From NCBI RefSeq assembly GCF_009728935.1, contig NZ_CP034235.1:1836001-1900000 (forward strand): DNA of 64,000 bases. The letters are read 5' to 3'. How positions within the stretch are numbered: the first letter of the stretch is position 1; every line of letters begins with the position of its first letter. This document shows positions 19,258-28,489 of the stretch, piece after piece. The DNA is from Paenibacillus psychroresistens (GTDB lineage: Bacteria > Bacillota > Bacilli > Paenibacillales > NBRC-103111). The position numbers and the translations under genes were made by a program. The notes below the pieces were generated by a model, which was not told the origin of the DNA, searched no databases, and saw only the letters and a list, made by a program, of their open reading frames with translations.

Positions 19258-19400
19258 AATAGAGACTATTGGGTTAGTAATTTAGTAAAAAATTTAATAG
19301 GAAAATAGTAAAAATATTAATAAATAAATAAATATAATTGGGTTAGTTGAATTATAATTTAGTTGAATTAATAAATAAGCTGAAATGAGGGGACAAGCGA

Positions 19401-21257
19401 ATGCAGGTAATGAGGAGTTTACCAATAATAGCTCAAATACTGCTTATGCCTTACTACTTTATTACAAAGTCCTTGTACCGAAAAATATGGTTTTGTTTCT
19501 TCATTATGATCTCGATAACGGTCACGATATTAGGGATGGACACTTATCTGCAAACTTCTTCGGAAATGAAGCGAATAGCAATCGGGAATATGGAACAAAT
19601 AAGTAATCAATCCGCTGCCACACTCGAATCCTATATGGCTAACGTGAAGAACGTGGCATGGGATTATTTTGGAGATAAGAATTTTCAACAGTTTGTTAAA
19701 AAGATGGGGTCTGAACCTGACACATACAGTCATTACTCAGCGAAATTCAGCCAATTTTTGTCTGATAATCCTATTGTGGATTTCATTATGATCAGTCAAT
19801 TGGACGGTTACAAGCTATCCAGCGGAGGAGTTAAAAGCATGGACTTTGATTCCAGCTCTTTGGAAGAAATGGCTATCGCCAACGATGGGAAAGGGGTATG
19901 GCTGTCCACTTATATGATAGATACAATAACTGGGAAGCAAGTGAATACGCTTATCTTTGCTCAAGCAATCAAATTGATTAATATTAATTTGAATTCTCCC
20001 ATTGTTGGCGTGCTTTACATCCGGCTTTCCCCTCAATACCTCAACAAATGGTTGGGTAATATCGCGAGTGAGAAGCAAGGAGAATACGCATTGGTCGATT
20101 CGAAGGACGGAAAAGTTATGCTTCCGGCAAACGAGGAACGCTTGAATAACCAAATGAAGGAGATGGATTCGCTATTTGCCTTCAGCTACGGTGTTTCCTC
20201 TAAATATTTATACGGAGAAGAGCAGGGGGGCAAGACGTTATTCGTTTCCAATGAGCTGCATAATACTTCATGGGTGCTTGTCGGAAAAGTACCGCTTCGA
20301 GTGCTGCTTAAACAGGTGAATGCACTAGCGGTACGGACCATTTTCATAGGCGCTATTTGCTTGCTTGGTGCCATGATTATAGCCAGTGTACTTGCAAGCC
20401 GAATTATTACACCATTAAAACAGCTGAAAAAAGGCTTTGTTTCGATTGAAAAAGGCAATTATGAGATATCTATTCCAGTTCGGTCGCGGGATGAGATCGG
20501 TTATTTTGTTAAACATTTCAATCGAATGGCTCAAGAAATTAATATGTTAATTTCCAAGGTTTATGAATCTGAGCTAATCAAGAAGGATGCGCAAATTAAA
20601 TCACTGCAATCCCAAATTAATCCGCATTTTCTATATAATACGCTTGGCATGATTGATAGCTTGGCTGCTCTGCATGAAGATGATAGGATCAGCTTAATTA
20701 GCTCTTCCTTGGCCAAAATGTTTCGTTACAACATAAGTGCTGGCTATATGTCAACGTTGCAAGCCGAAATAAGGCAGCTAGAAACTTATTTAACCGTGCA
20801 GCAAATCCGCTTTGCGGATCGTCTCAGTTATACAATTGAAATGGAGGAAGGCCTGCAAACGATATTAATCCCCAAATTGCTGCTTCAACCTTTGGTAGAG
20901 AATAGCTTTATACATGGAATCGACCATATATCGGTAGGAGGAGAAATTCGGATCCGCGTTATTAGCTTGTCGGATACGGATGCTGCGATTATTGTTTGGA
21001 ACAATGGGCCTTCCATTGAACAGCAAAAATTACAAGCTCTGCAAGTGATGCTGGAGCAGTGTCAGCAGCAGAATTATGCTAGTAATTCTGCTTCATCCAT
21101 TGGGATTTTCAATGTGCAATATCGAATCAAGCTTGTTTATGGAAATCATTATGGCTTGACGATTCAAAGCGAGGAAGAGCAAGGAACAACGGTAACTGTT
21201 TTAGTGAAAAAAATGGGAGTAGAGGAGCCGCTCTATGAAAATAATGATCGTGGATGA
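19401..21257 (+). CDS. YesM/LytS-type sensor histidine kinase
   Basis: A 618-residue membrane sensor. Membrane segment 1 (about 28-50) is followed by an extracellular dCache-like sensor region to about 300. Membrane segment 2 (about 312-335) leads into a HAMP linker (starting RIITPLKQLKKG). The His_kinase domain has the phospho-acceptor His409 in QINPHFLYNT, and the HATPase N-box reads LLQPLVENSFIHG. GAGGGG precedes ATG 19401. The gene overlaps the YesN-type regulator by 23 bases, so the two are translationally coupled partners. It most likely senses a sugar or glycan fragment and controls the surrounding importers and glycosidases. The 5' leader is very AT-rich. Confidence 0.93.
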   Translation: MQVMRSLPIIAQILLMPYYFITKSLYRKIWFCFFIMISITVTILGMDTYLQTSSEMKRIAIGNMEQISNQSAATLESYMANVKNVAWDYFGDKNFQQFVKKMGSEPDTYSHYSAKFSQFLSDNPIVDFIMISQLDGYKLSSGGVKSMDFDSSSLEEMAIANDGKGVWLSTYMIDTITGKQVNTLIFAQAIKLININLNSPIVGVLYIRLSPQYLNKWLGNIASEKQGEYALVDSKDGKVMLPANEERLNNQMKEMDSLFAFSYGVSSKYLYGEEQGGKTLFVSNELHNTSWVLVGKVPLRVLLKQVNALAVRTIFIGAICLLGAMIIASVLASRIITPLKQLKKGFVSIEKGNYEISIPVRSRDEIGYFVKHFNRMAQEINMLISKVYESELIKKDAQIKSLQSQINPHFLYNTLGMIDSLAALHEDDRISLISSSLAKMFRYNISAGYMSTLQAEIRQLETYLTVQQIRFADRLSYTIEMEEGLQTILIPKLLLQPLVENSFIHGIDHISVGGEIRIRVISLSDTDAAIIVWNNGPSIEQQKLQALQVMLEQCQQQNYASNSASSIGIFNVQYRIKLVYGNHYGLTIQSEEEQGTTVTVLVKKMGVEEPLYENNDRG

Positions 21258-22875
21258 TGAACAACTAATCCGGCAAGGAATTATTAAGAAAATACAAATG
21301 TCCGGATTGCCTGTGACGATTATTGCAGAAGCAAGAGACGGAGTGGAAGCTTTAAAAAAGCTGCATGAAGTTGAGGTTGATATCGTAATCACCGATATTC
21401 GCATGCCTCATATGGATGGCTTGAGTTTGATGCGTGAAGCCTATCTAGATTTTCCAGAGCTGCAGTTTATCGTCATTAGCGGTTATGGGGAGTTCGAATA
21501 TGCTCGAAAAGCGATCCAGTACGGAGTGACCGATTATTTGCTAAAGCCTGTGGATAAGGAAGAACTGAAAGAAAGCATATTGCGCATTATAGCCATAATA
21601 GAAAGGCGTCTAGAACAGTCATCTCTAGGTGAGCAATACAAGCATTTACAAATTAGTAATGGAGAATCGCTTCGCGAGCAGGTGCTCAGCAAGCTTATCC
21701 AGTATGGTGTAGACAGTGGGCAAAGTGAAGCTGTGAGGGACGAATGGTTGGAGAATATGAAGCTGAATTGCAAACACTTTGTAGTCGTTGTCTTTGTTAT
21801 ACAAACCATTCATTTGCCACATCTTTCGTTTCGTGAGGAAGACGAGAAGCTTCTCTGGTTTGCTGTCCAGAATATCATTTCTATTGTGCTTGAATCATCA
21901 GGAAGAGCAGGGGTGCTCTTTCGCCATGCGATGCTTGAGAACGAATTGGTATATGTGTTGGGTGGAGAATCACCGATTAAAGCCGAAGAGCTTCGTCGAG
22001 AGCTTGAAGAAATTATCGGCGGCATTGAACGTCATTTAAAGCTGGAAGCGACGATCGGCTGCGGTACATTTGTCAATCAGATGGATATCATTCAACAATC
22101 CTATCAGCAGGCTAAACAAGCTTTGCGTAATAAAGTTATTTATGGGCATGGCAGGACTTATCTGGCGGATACCGATCCTGTTAAATCAGGTATTCATTTC
22201 GTCATTTCCAGAGAGGATGAGGTCTTACTTCTTGGTTGTCTAGGCGAGTGTAATGTCGGAGCGATCACTCATTGGATTAATCAAAGAGTCGAGGTTTTTG
22301 CAGCAAGCGAACAGGTCCTCTTCACGCATTTAGAAAGCTTCTGCGTTGAGTTTCATTTGCTGCTGCGCAAATATTTACTAACACAGACTAGTATTCCAGA
22401 ATGGATTATCGGCGATTTAGACGATCTATTGGCCTGGCTGCACGGAATGAAACATTGGCGGGAAATTCCCCAGCATCTGATTGATGTGGTTCAGAATATG
22501 ATTGGCCATTTATCCAAATTACGCCAATCTCCAGATTATAATCTGATTGACGAGGTGAAGCTTTATATCGACCACTCTTTGCATGAACCACTTACGCTTC
22601 AGATGATAGCGAATCGCTTCTTTTTCAATTCCAGCTATTTCTCTAGGAGGTTCAAGATGTGGTTTGGCGAAAGCGTAGTTAATTACTTAACGGCTGCTAG
22701 AATTCGCAAATCGGAGCAGCTGTTACGGGACCCAGAGCTCAAAATTCAACAGATAGCAGAGCTAGTTGGTTTTAATGATGCCGCTTATTTCAGCAGTGTC
22801 TTTCGCAAATTAACTGGGATGACACCTAATCAGTTTCGTGGCTTATCTATCTCTTCCATTCAGGATCAAGTTTGA
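21235..22875 (+). CDS. YesN-type response regulator with AraC DNA-binding domain (copy 1)
   Basis: A 546-residue two-component regulator. The receiver domain (1-125) has Asp54 in IVITDIRMP as phospho-acceptor and Lys near 105 in LLKPVDK. A central YesN-type linker region of about 280 residues follows, then a C-terminal AraC pair of helix-turn-helix motifs (about 440-540) with the signature FNDAAYFSSVFRKLTGMTP. It is closely similar over its whole length to the regulator at 26807. Its start lies inside the kinase gene. It probably activates the transport and hydrolase genes around it. Confidence 0.93.
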   Translation: MKIMIVDDEQLIRQGIIKKIQMSGLPVTIIAEARDGVEALKKLHEVEVDIVITDIRMPHMDGLSLMREAYLDFPELQFIVISGYGEFEYARKAIQYGVTDYLLKPVDKEELKESILRIIAIIERRLEQSSLGEQYKHLQISNGESLREQVLSKLIQYGVDSGQSEAVRDEWLENMKLNCKHFVVVVFVIQTIHLPHLSFREEDEKLLWFAVQNIISIVLESSGRAGVLFRHAMLENELVYVLGGESPIKAEELRRELEEIIGGIERHLKLEATIGCGTFVNQMDIIQQSYQQAKQALRNKVIYGHGRTYLADTDPVKSGIHFVISREDEVLLLGCLGECNVGAITHWINQRVEVFAASEQVLFTHLESFCVEFHLLLRKYLLTQTSIPEWIIGDLDDLLAWLHGMKHWREIPQHLIDVVQNMIGHLSKLRQSPDYNLIDEVKLYIDHSLHEPLTLQMIANRFFFNSSYFSRRFKMWFGESVVNYLTAARIRKSEQLLRDPELKIQQIAELVGFNDAAYFSSVFRKLTGMTPNQFRGLSISSIQDQV

Positions 22876-23001
22876 CCACTTATGGTAAAAAAATGTCAAG
22901 ATATTCATACCGTACAAGTACGTATATTCCATTAACATTGAAAGTCTTTGCCTATATGATTAATCAGTAAGCTAAATTAAAGAATCAATAGGAGGCAATG
23001 A
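22876..23001. other. Intergenic leader before second sugar-binding lipoprotein
   Basis: Holds a short CGTAC/GTACG-type inverted repeat near 22913-22925 and AGGAGG before the ATG at 23002. No clear terminator follows the regulator gene, so read-through is possible. Confidence 0.4.
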
Positions 23002-24444
23002 ATGAAAAAGAACAGGGGAATCAACAAATTGGCTTCTACTCTAGTGGCAGCCGTAGTAATTGCAGGAATGCTCGGTGGTTGTGGAGCTGGAAGCAAGGAC
23101 GTCGAGAGCTCAGCTGCACCGTCTAATGATACAAATGCACAAACGGCCAGTCCAGTCCCAGCAACACCTGAAGCAACTCCAGAAGCTACGCCGGAACAGA
23201 TCGTCGAGATTACAGCATGGGATCAACCTGCTCCAGATGATGCAGGCAAACCATTCGTTGAAAGTGAATTTGCCAGATTTGAAAAGCTTCACCCGAACAT
23301 TAAAGTTAAGCATGTAGAAGCCTTTCAAACGAATTCGCGCGAGAAATTTATGACCGCAATTGCTGGTGGCGAGGCTCCAGATGCTATGGAGCAACCATTC
23401 CCCGATATGCAGCTTTATATCCAGAAAGGCATAGCTGCTGATATTACGGATATGGTTAACAGCTCACCAGATAAAGATAGATTTATCGATGGTGCATTCG
23501 ACCTGGCTACCAAAGACGGTAAAGTCTATGGAATACCAAGCTTCATGTATTCGACTGGTTTACTGTATAACAAAAGGATGTTCAAGACGGCTGGGATTGA
23601 AAGTATCCCGAAAACTTGGGATGAATTTGCAACAACGGCCCAAAAGGTTCAAGAAAAAAATCCTGGATCAATCGGCTTTGATATTCTTGGCATGGATTGG
23701 GCTGACTGGCATTTTGAATATTATGTTTGGCAAGCAGGCGGTGATCTGACAGAGCTTCAACCAGATGGTACGGTTAAGCTTCAATTTACATCAGATGCTG
23801 CGGTTAAGGCCCTTCAATACTATAAGGATTTGAAATGGAAGTACAAGATTACCCAGAAGAATGTTGTGCAAGATTATAATGAGAATCAAAAAGACTTCTT
23901 CAGTGGACGTTCTGCAATGATTCTAGGGAGTTCGGATAGCTTCGGCAACTTCATGAAGCAAGGTATGAAACCGGAAGAAATCGGATTTGCACCATTCCCG
24001 GTTGGTCCCTCAGGTACAGCACCATCACAGGTCGGAGGCAACTTCTGGATGTTAAATCCGAAGTCTACACCTGAGAAGATGAAAGCAGCTTTCGAGTACG
24101 CTATGTTCTTCCAATCCAAGGAGCATTTCGAGCTATGGGCTCAATATTGTGTAGACAACGGTTTTGGAATCAACCCTTTATCGATTGTTAAAGACTTTGA
24201 TGTAATGAAATTTGTAAAAGAATTACCGGCGGATTATATCGCAGCAGTTCAAGAAACGACCAAGAATAAGCATTTAGAGTACTACTTGAAAAGCAGTCTT
24301 AGTCCTTACTTGGCCAAGCCGATTCAGAAGATTCTGCTTGATCCTAAGGCGGATCCTGCGACAGAGATGAAAGCAGCTCAAGAGCTTGCTCAAAAAGAAG
24401 TTATCGATAAGTACAATACGGACATTTTGTCTGCTGCGAAATAA
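23002..24444 (+). CDS. Extracellular sugar-binding lipoprotein of second ABC importer
   Basis: A 480-residue family 1 solute-binding protein. The lipobox MLGGC gives lipidated Cys27, and a Pro/Ala/Thr-Glu rich spacer (residues about 50-68) links the lipid to the binding domain. The mature part carries usual features such as YGIPSFMYSTGLLYNKRM and AAFEYAMFF. AGGAGG before ATG 23002 is ideal. It heads an importer with permeases 24518 and 25447, again without an ATPase. It is not closely similar to the 6970 lipoprotein, so the two importers probably take up different sugars. Confidence 0.92.
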   Translation: MKKNRGINKLASTLVAAVVIAGMLGGCGAGSKDVESSAAPSNDTNAQTASPVPATPEATPEATPEQIVEITAWDQPAPDDAGKPFVESEFARFEKLHPNIKVKHVEAFQTNSREKFMTAIAGGEAPDAMEQPFPDMQLYIQKGIAADITDMVNSSPDKDRFIDGAFDLATKDGKVYGIPSFMYSTGLLYNKRMFKTAGIESIPKTWDEFATTAQKVQEKNPGSIGFDILGMDWADWHFEYYVWQAGGDLTELQPDGTVKLQFTSDAAVKALQYYKDLKWKYKITQKNVVQDYNENQKDFFSGRSAMILGSSDSFGNFMKQGMKPEEIGFAPFPVGPSGTAPSQVGGNFWMLNPKSTPEKMKAAFEYAMFFQSKEHFELWAQYCVDNGFGINPLSIVKDFDVMKFVKELPADYIAAVQETTKNKHLEYYLKSSLSPYLAKPIQKILLDPKADPATEMKAAQELAQKEVIDKYNTDILSAAK

Positions 24445-24467
24445 TAGAAAATTAAATTAGAGAGACA

Positions 24468-24493
24468 TCGGGATTTCCAATTGGAAGTCCCGA
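24468..24493 (+). terminator. Intercistronic hairpin after second binding protein gene
   Basis: TCGGGATTTCC pairs with GGAAGTCCCGA (one G-U) around AATT. It probably lowers permease expression relative to the binding protein. Confidence 0.7.
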
Positions 24494-24517
24494 CTGTTAT
24501 TCATAAGGTGGTGTGGA

Positions 24518-25441
24518 ATGGAGAAGCAACTGGAGCTGCAGCTGGAAATGAATCGGAACACTAAAGCAAGCTCTCGTACTCGTATTAAGATCCCTTGGAC
24601 GGCAATCTTTTTTTTGCTGCCATCGATTGTTGTTTTTTTTGTGTTTAAATATTATCTGATATTCGATGCCATTTATATTAGCCTTTTTAACTATGATATT
24701 GTTAATCCCCCTGGTAAATTTATCGGCTTTGGAAATTATCACGAGTTTCTCGTTTCCCATACATTTTGGGTAGCTATGAAAAATACGTTTATATTTTTTG
24801 TATTATCGCTTGCGATGGTATTTTGGGTCCCCATTGTACAAGCCCTGTTTCTCAGCAATATCAAACGTTACAATGGATTCTATCGTTTCCTGTACCAAAT
24901 ACCTAATATTCTACCGCTGGTAGCTGGAACATTGCTGTGGAAATGGATGTATAATCCCGATCACGGCTTGTTCAATTACTTGCTTGCCAAAATTGGGCTT
25001 GGCCCTTATGGCTGGCTTAACGATTTACACATGACTAAGATTGCCATTGTCCTGCCTGGTTTTTTTGCCAGCGGCGGCATTAGCGTGCTGCTTTACTATG
25101 CGGCCATTAAGTCTATTTCATCTGAAATTTTTGAAGCTGCGAAGATTGATGGCTGTGGACCCTGGCGTAGAATGACCATGCTTATTCTACCAAACATCAA
25201 ATTTATTATATTAATTCAGTTCGTTGGCTTTATGTCAGGTGTCTTGTTATCGTTTGACAATATCTTTGTCCTGACTCAAGGTGGACCAGCTGATGCCTCA
25301 CTTGTGGTTGCATTGATGATTCAGAAAACGGCTTTTGTGCAATCCAGATTTGGCATTTCAGCAGCGCTCTCCTTCTTCATGTTCATCGTAATTGCCGTGT
25401 TGACCCTCATACAATTTCGTTTTCAAAGAGAGGATGACTAA
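24518..25441 (+). CDS. ABC sugar importer permease (MalF/LacF type)
   Basis: A 307-residue permease with about six membrane segments and the EAA loop FEAAKIDGCGPWRRMTML near residue 205. A cytoplasmic tail of about 25 charged residues precedes the first membrane segment. It lies 73 bases after the binding-protein gene and 5 bases before the partner permease, so the three form one transport operon. Confidence 0.92.
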   Translation: MEKQLELQLEMNRNTKASSRTRIKIPWTAIFFLLPSIVVFFVFKYYLIFDAIYISLFNYDIVNPPGKFIGFGNYHEFLVSHTFWVAMKNTFIFFVLSLAMVFWVPIVQALFLSNIKRYNGFYRFLYQIPNILPLVAGTLLWKWMYNPDHGLFNYLLAKIGLGPYGWLNDLHMTKIAIVLPGFFASGGISVLLYYAAIKSISSEIFEAAKIDGCGPWRRMTMLILPNIKFIILIQFVGFMSGVLLSFDNIFVLTQGGPADASLVVALMIQKTAFVQSRFGISAALSFFMFIVIAVLTLIQFRFQREDD

Positions 25442-25446
25442 GCAGG

Positions 25447-26766
25447 ATGAAAAGCAACCGCATCGTGGAAAAAGGGGAACGTCGACTGACAATCGTTTCT
25501 TTCGTTGTGACAATTGTATTTATATTACTTGGATTACTTCCACTTCTATGGCTATTGCTAACTTCTATTATGGATAGTAAATCGATTGAATCCACCACAC
25601 CTAAATTTATTCCCAAGATTCCCGTCTCGATCTCCATAACGCTTGACTACTCCGGACAAGGGGAACAAGAAATGGGTTTTTATGAGAAGGATGCTATGAA
25701 AGCGACTTGGTTTCCGTGGATGGCTCATATACGGGACAATATTGGAGAAATTAGAATAACAGGCATTAAGGACGGGATTGAGCTCTATCGGTCATTAACA
25801 ACATCAGCTGAATTCTATGTCGGTCAGCCTATTATTGTTCCTACTCAGACCTTCAGCGATAAGATTATGAAAGCCAGACTGCCGAGAATTAAAGAAAAAC
25901 ACCTGTCGTCGTTTTCCTGGTATGGACAGGGTAAATCTATTGCAGATTCTCATGCTGAATATAAGCTTTCGAATGAACCGCTTAGCCGAGATTTGCAAAG
26001 CTTTTTCGACGAAAAGCAGCTGTTGGATGGTAAAATTGTTGAGTTAAAGCAATCCCACAATTGGCTCCGTTTGTTCGACAGCTTCCGAAGCCTTAATCTA
26101 TTGGCATCAGAGGTAGCTGGCAGTTTGGGCTTTTATCAATATTTTCTAAATAGCTTTATTATTTGTGCAGTCGTAATAGCTTGGCAGCTTAGTTTTGGAG
26201 CACTATCGAGCTATGCGCTCTCACAGCTTATAACCAATAAGAAAATCAAGCTAGTTCTATTAATGTATTTTCTAGCGACGATTATGATTCCTGGTGTCTC
26301 AGTACTGATCCCCCAATACTTACTGATGCAGAAGCTGGGATTAGTTGACCATTTATGGGCGGTTATTTTACCTCATTTTGCCTGGGGCTTTATTATCTTT
26401 CTTTTCAAAGGATTTTTTGATCAGCTTCCTAAGGAACTGCTGCAGGCAGCTCGAGTAGATGGAGCTTCCGAGCTTAGAACATTCCTGCGCATTGTCATTC
26501 CGATGTCCATTCCAGTGTTTACGATCGTGGCTGTCTTGACGTTTATTCCAGTCTGGAATGACTTTCTCTGGCCATATGTTGTGACCAAATCTCCACATAA
26601 TTGGACCTATACAGTAGCTATGAACGATATGCAGAATGGTTTGAATCCTCGACCTAATTGGATCAGCGCGAGCGGTGTTATCTCTATGCTTCCCTTGTTG
26701 CTCGTCTTTATGGGCACGCAGGGAGCCGTTGAAAAAGGCCTCAATTTCAGCGGTGTCAAAGGCTAA
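25447..26766 (+). CDS. ABC sugar importer permease (MalG type) with large extracellular insertion
   Basis: A 439-residue permease, well above the usual 270-300. Membrane segment 1 (about 14-40) is followed by roughly 190 residues of hydrophilic sequence before the next membrane segment (NSFIICAVVIAWQL, about 234). Beyond that point it is a normal MalG-type permease with EAA loop LQAARVDGASELRTFLRI and a C-terminus ending NFSGVKG. By topology the extra sequence should face outside, where it could contact the binding protein or the sugar. It is 5 bases after the partner permease gene and in the same operon. The insertion has no motif I recognise. Confidence 0.9.
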   Translation: MKSNRIVEKGERRLTIVSFVVTIVFILLGLLPLLWLLLTSIMDSKSIESTTPKFIPKIPVSISITLDYSGQGEQEMGFYEKDAMKATWFPWMAHIRDNIGEIRITGIKDGIELYRSLTTSAEFYVGQPIIVPTQTFSDKIMKARLPRIKEKHLSSFSWYGQGKSIADSHAEYKLSNEPLSRDLQSFFDEKQLLDGKIVELKQSHNWLRLFDSFRSLNLLASEVAGSLGFYQYFLNSFIICAVVIAWQLSFGALSSYALSQLITNKKIKLVLLMYFLATIMIPGVSVLIPQYLLMQKLGLVDHLWAVILPHFAWGFIIFLFKGFFDQLPKELLQAARVDGASELRTFLRIVIPMSIPVFTIVAVLTFIPVWNDFLWPYVVTKSPHNWTYTVAMNDMQNGLNPRPNWISASGVISMLPLLLVFMGTQGAVEKGLNFSGVKG

Positions 26767-26806
26767 TTTATAGTTCTGCTGAAAATTAGGCATGGAGGTC
26801 CTCCTT

Positions 26807-28453
26807 ATGAAAATAATGATTGTGGATGACGAACAGTTAATGCGGCAAGGCATTATTAAGAAAATAGAGATGTCCGGACTGCCAGTTACGATAATTGCTG
26901 AAGTGGGAGATGGCTTGAAGGCACTAAGAATGCTGCATGAGGTTATGCCGGACATCGTTATCACAGATATCCGGATGCCACATATGGATGGCTTGGAATT
27001 CCTACGAGAAGCATTTCAATTGTTCCCTGAGCTGCAGTTCATCGTGATTAGTGGTTTCGGGGAGTTTGAGTATGCCCAGAAAGCCATTCAATATGGAGTA
27101 ATGGATTATCTGCTTAAGCCAGTTGATAAAGCTGAGCTTAAAGAGAGTCTGATTCGTATAATGGATAAAATTGAAAAGCGTATTCAGCACTCCTCTTTGG
27201 GAGAGCGGTTCAAGCATCTCCAAAATCGCAATGAAGAATCACTGCGTGAGCAGATGCTTAGCAAGTTCATTCAGTATGGTGCGAATAATGAACAAAGCTC
27301 AGCATTAAGGGACGAATGGCTTCATACTATAAAGCTGAGCTGCAGCAATTTCGTGGCGGTTGTCTTCGTATTGGATTCTTTTAAGCTGCCGCATCTTTCC
27401 TTCCGCAAACAAGATGAAAAGCTGCTCTGGTTTGCTGTCCAGAATATTATCTCCATCGTTTTGGAAGCGACAGGGAGAGCAGGAGTCCTCTTTCGCCATG
27501 CTATGCTAGAGAACGAGCTGGTATATGTGCTTGGAGGAGAATCACCGATTAAAGCTAATGACCTTCACCGCGAGCTTGAAGAAATTCTAGGGGGGATTAA
27601 GCTTCATCTAAAGCTTGGAGCGACGATTGGGTGCGGCACATCAGTCAATCAAATGGACAACATTCAACAATCCTATCAGCAGGCCAAGCTAGCTCTGCGT
27701 AATACAATTATCCATGGATCTGGGCGGGTTTATCTGACCGATAAGGAGCATGTTAGAGATGGACTTCACTCTGTTATCTCTAGAGAGGATGAGGCTCTGC
27801 TGCTGGGCTGTTTAAGCGAGTGCAATGTAGGAGCAATTGCTCATTGGATCGAGCAAAGAGTTGAGAGATTTGCCGCAAGCGAGCAGTTTCTTTTCACTCA
27901 TTTGGAAAGCTTCTGTGTGGAGTTTCACTTGCTGCTGCGCAAATATTTGCTCACCCAGACTAGCATACCGGAATGGATTATAGGAGATTTGGACGATACG
28001 CTTACATGGCTTCATGGTTTGAAAAATTGGCGCGAAATCTCAGCTCAGCTTATTGAAATAGTTGAGAACATTATTGGCCATCTGTATAAATTGCGGCATT
28101 CCTCTGAATACAGCCTCATCGATGATGTGAAGCTCTACATTGAGCATTCTCTGCATGAACCTCTCAATCTGCAGATGATAGCTAAGCAGTTTTTCTTTAA
28201 CCCCAGCTATTTTTCCCGGCGGTTTAAGGAGTGGTTTGGTGAAAGCTTGGTTAATTACTTAACAGCTGCCCGAATTCATAAATCAGAGCAGCTTTTGGAG
28301 GACCCCAAGCTGAAGATTCAGCAGGTTGCTGAGCTAGTCGGTTTCAATGATGCTGCTTATTTCAGTAGTGTTTTTCGCAAATCAACTGGATTGACGCCTA
28401 ATCAATTTCGCATTTCGGCAGCTTCTGCCAATAAGAGCCTGTCTGAATCATAG
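26807..28453 (+). CDS. YesN-type response regulator with AraC domain (copy 2, no adjacent kinase)
   Basis: A 548-residue paralogue of the 21235 regulator, collinear from end to end. It has a receiver with Asp54, a long YesN-type linker and a C-terminal AraC domain (FNDAAYFSSVFRKSTGLTP). Long identical blocks, such as LLWFAVQNIISIVLE and MLENELVYVLGGES, mark a fairly recent duplication. ATG 26807 lies 8 bases after GGAGG, which itself can pair with CTCC just before the start. It follows the second importer by 40 bases. No histidine kinase lies next to it, so it may be served by the 19401 kinase or one elsewhere. Confidence 0.93.
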   Translation: MKIMIVDDEQLMRQGIIKKIEMSGLPVTIIAEVGDGLKALRMLHEVMPDIVITDIRMPHMDGLEFLREAFQLFPELQFIVISGFGEFEYAQKAIQYGVMDYLLKPVDKAELKESLIRIMDKIEKRIQHSSLGERFKHLQNRNEESLREQMLSKFIQYGANNEQSSALRDEWLHTIKLSCSNFVAVVFVLDSFKLPHLSFRKQDEKLLWFAVQNIISIVLEATGRAGVLFRHAMLENELVYVLGGESPIKANDLHRELEEILGGIKLHLKLGATIGCGTSVNQMDNIQQSYQQAKLALRNTIIHGSGRVYLTDKEHVRDGLHSVISREDEALLLGCLSECNVGAIAHWIEQRVERFAASEQFLFTHLESFCVEFHLLLRKYLLTQTSIPEWIIGDLDDTLTWLHGLKNWREISAQLIEIVENIIGHLYKLRHSSEYSLIDDVKLYIEHSLHEPLNLQMIAKQFFFNPSYFSRRFKEWFGESLVNYLTAARIHKSEQLLEDPKLKIQQVAELVGFNDAAYFSSVFRKSTGLTPNQFRISAASANKSLSES

Positions 28454-28489
28454 ATCTAATTTTAACTCCTAAAAAAGTGAGGTATTACT

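Noticed and set aside
26368-26964. 198-codon minus-strand frame over the MalG-type permease and regulator start
   Set aside because: It is antisense to two certain genes, has no ribosome binding site and its product resembles no protein.
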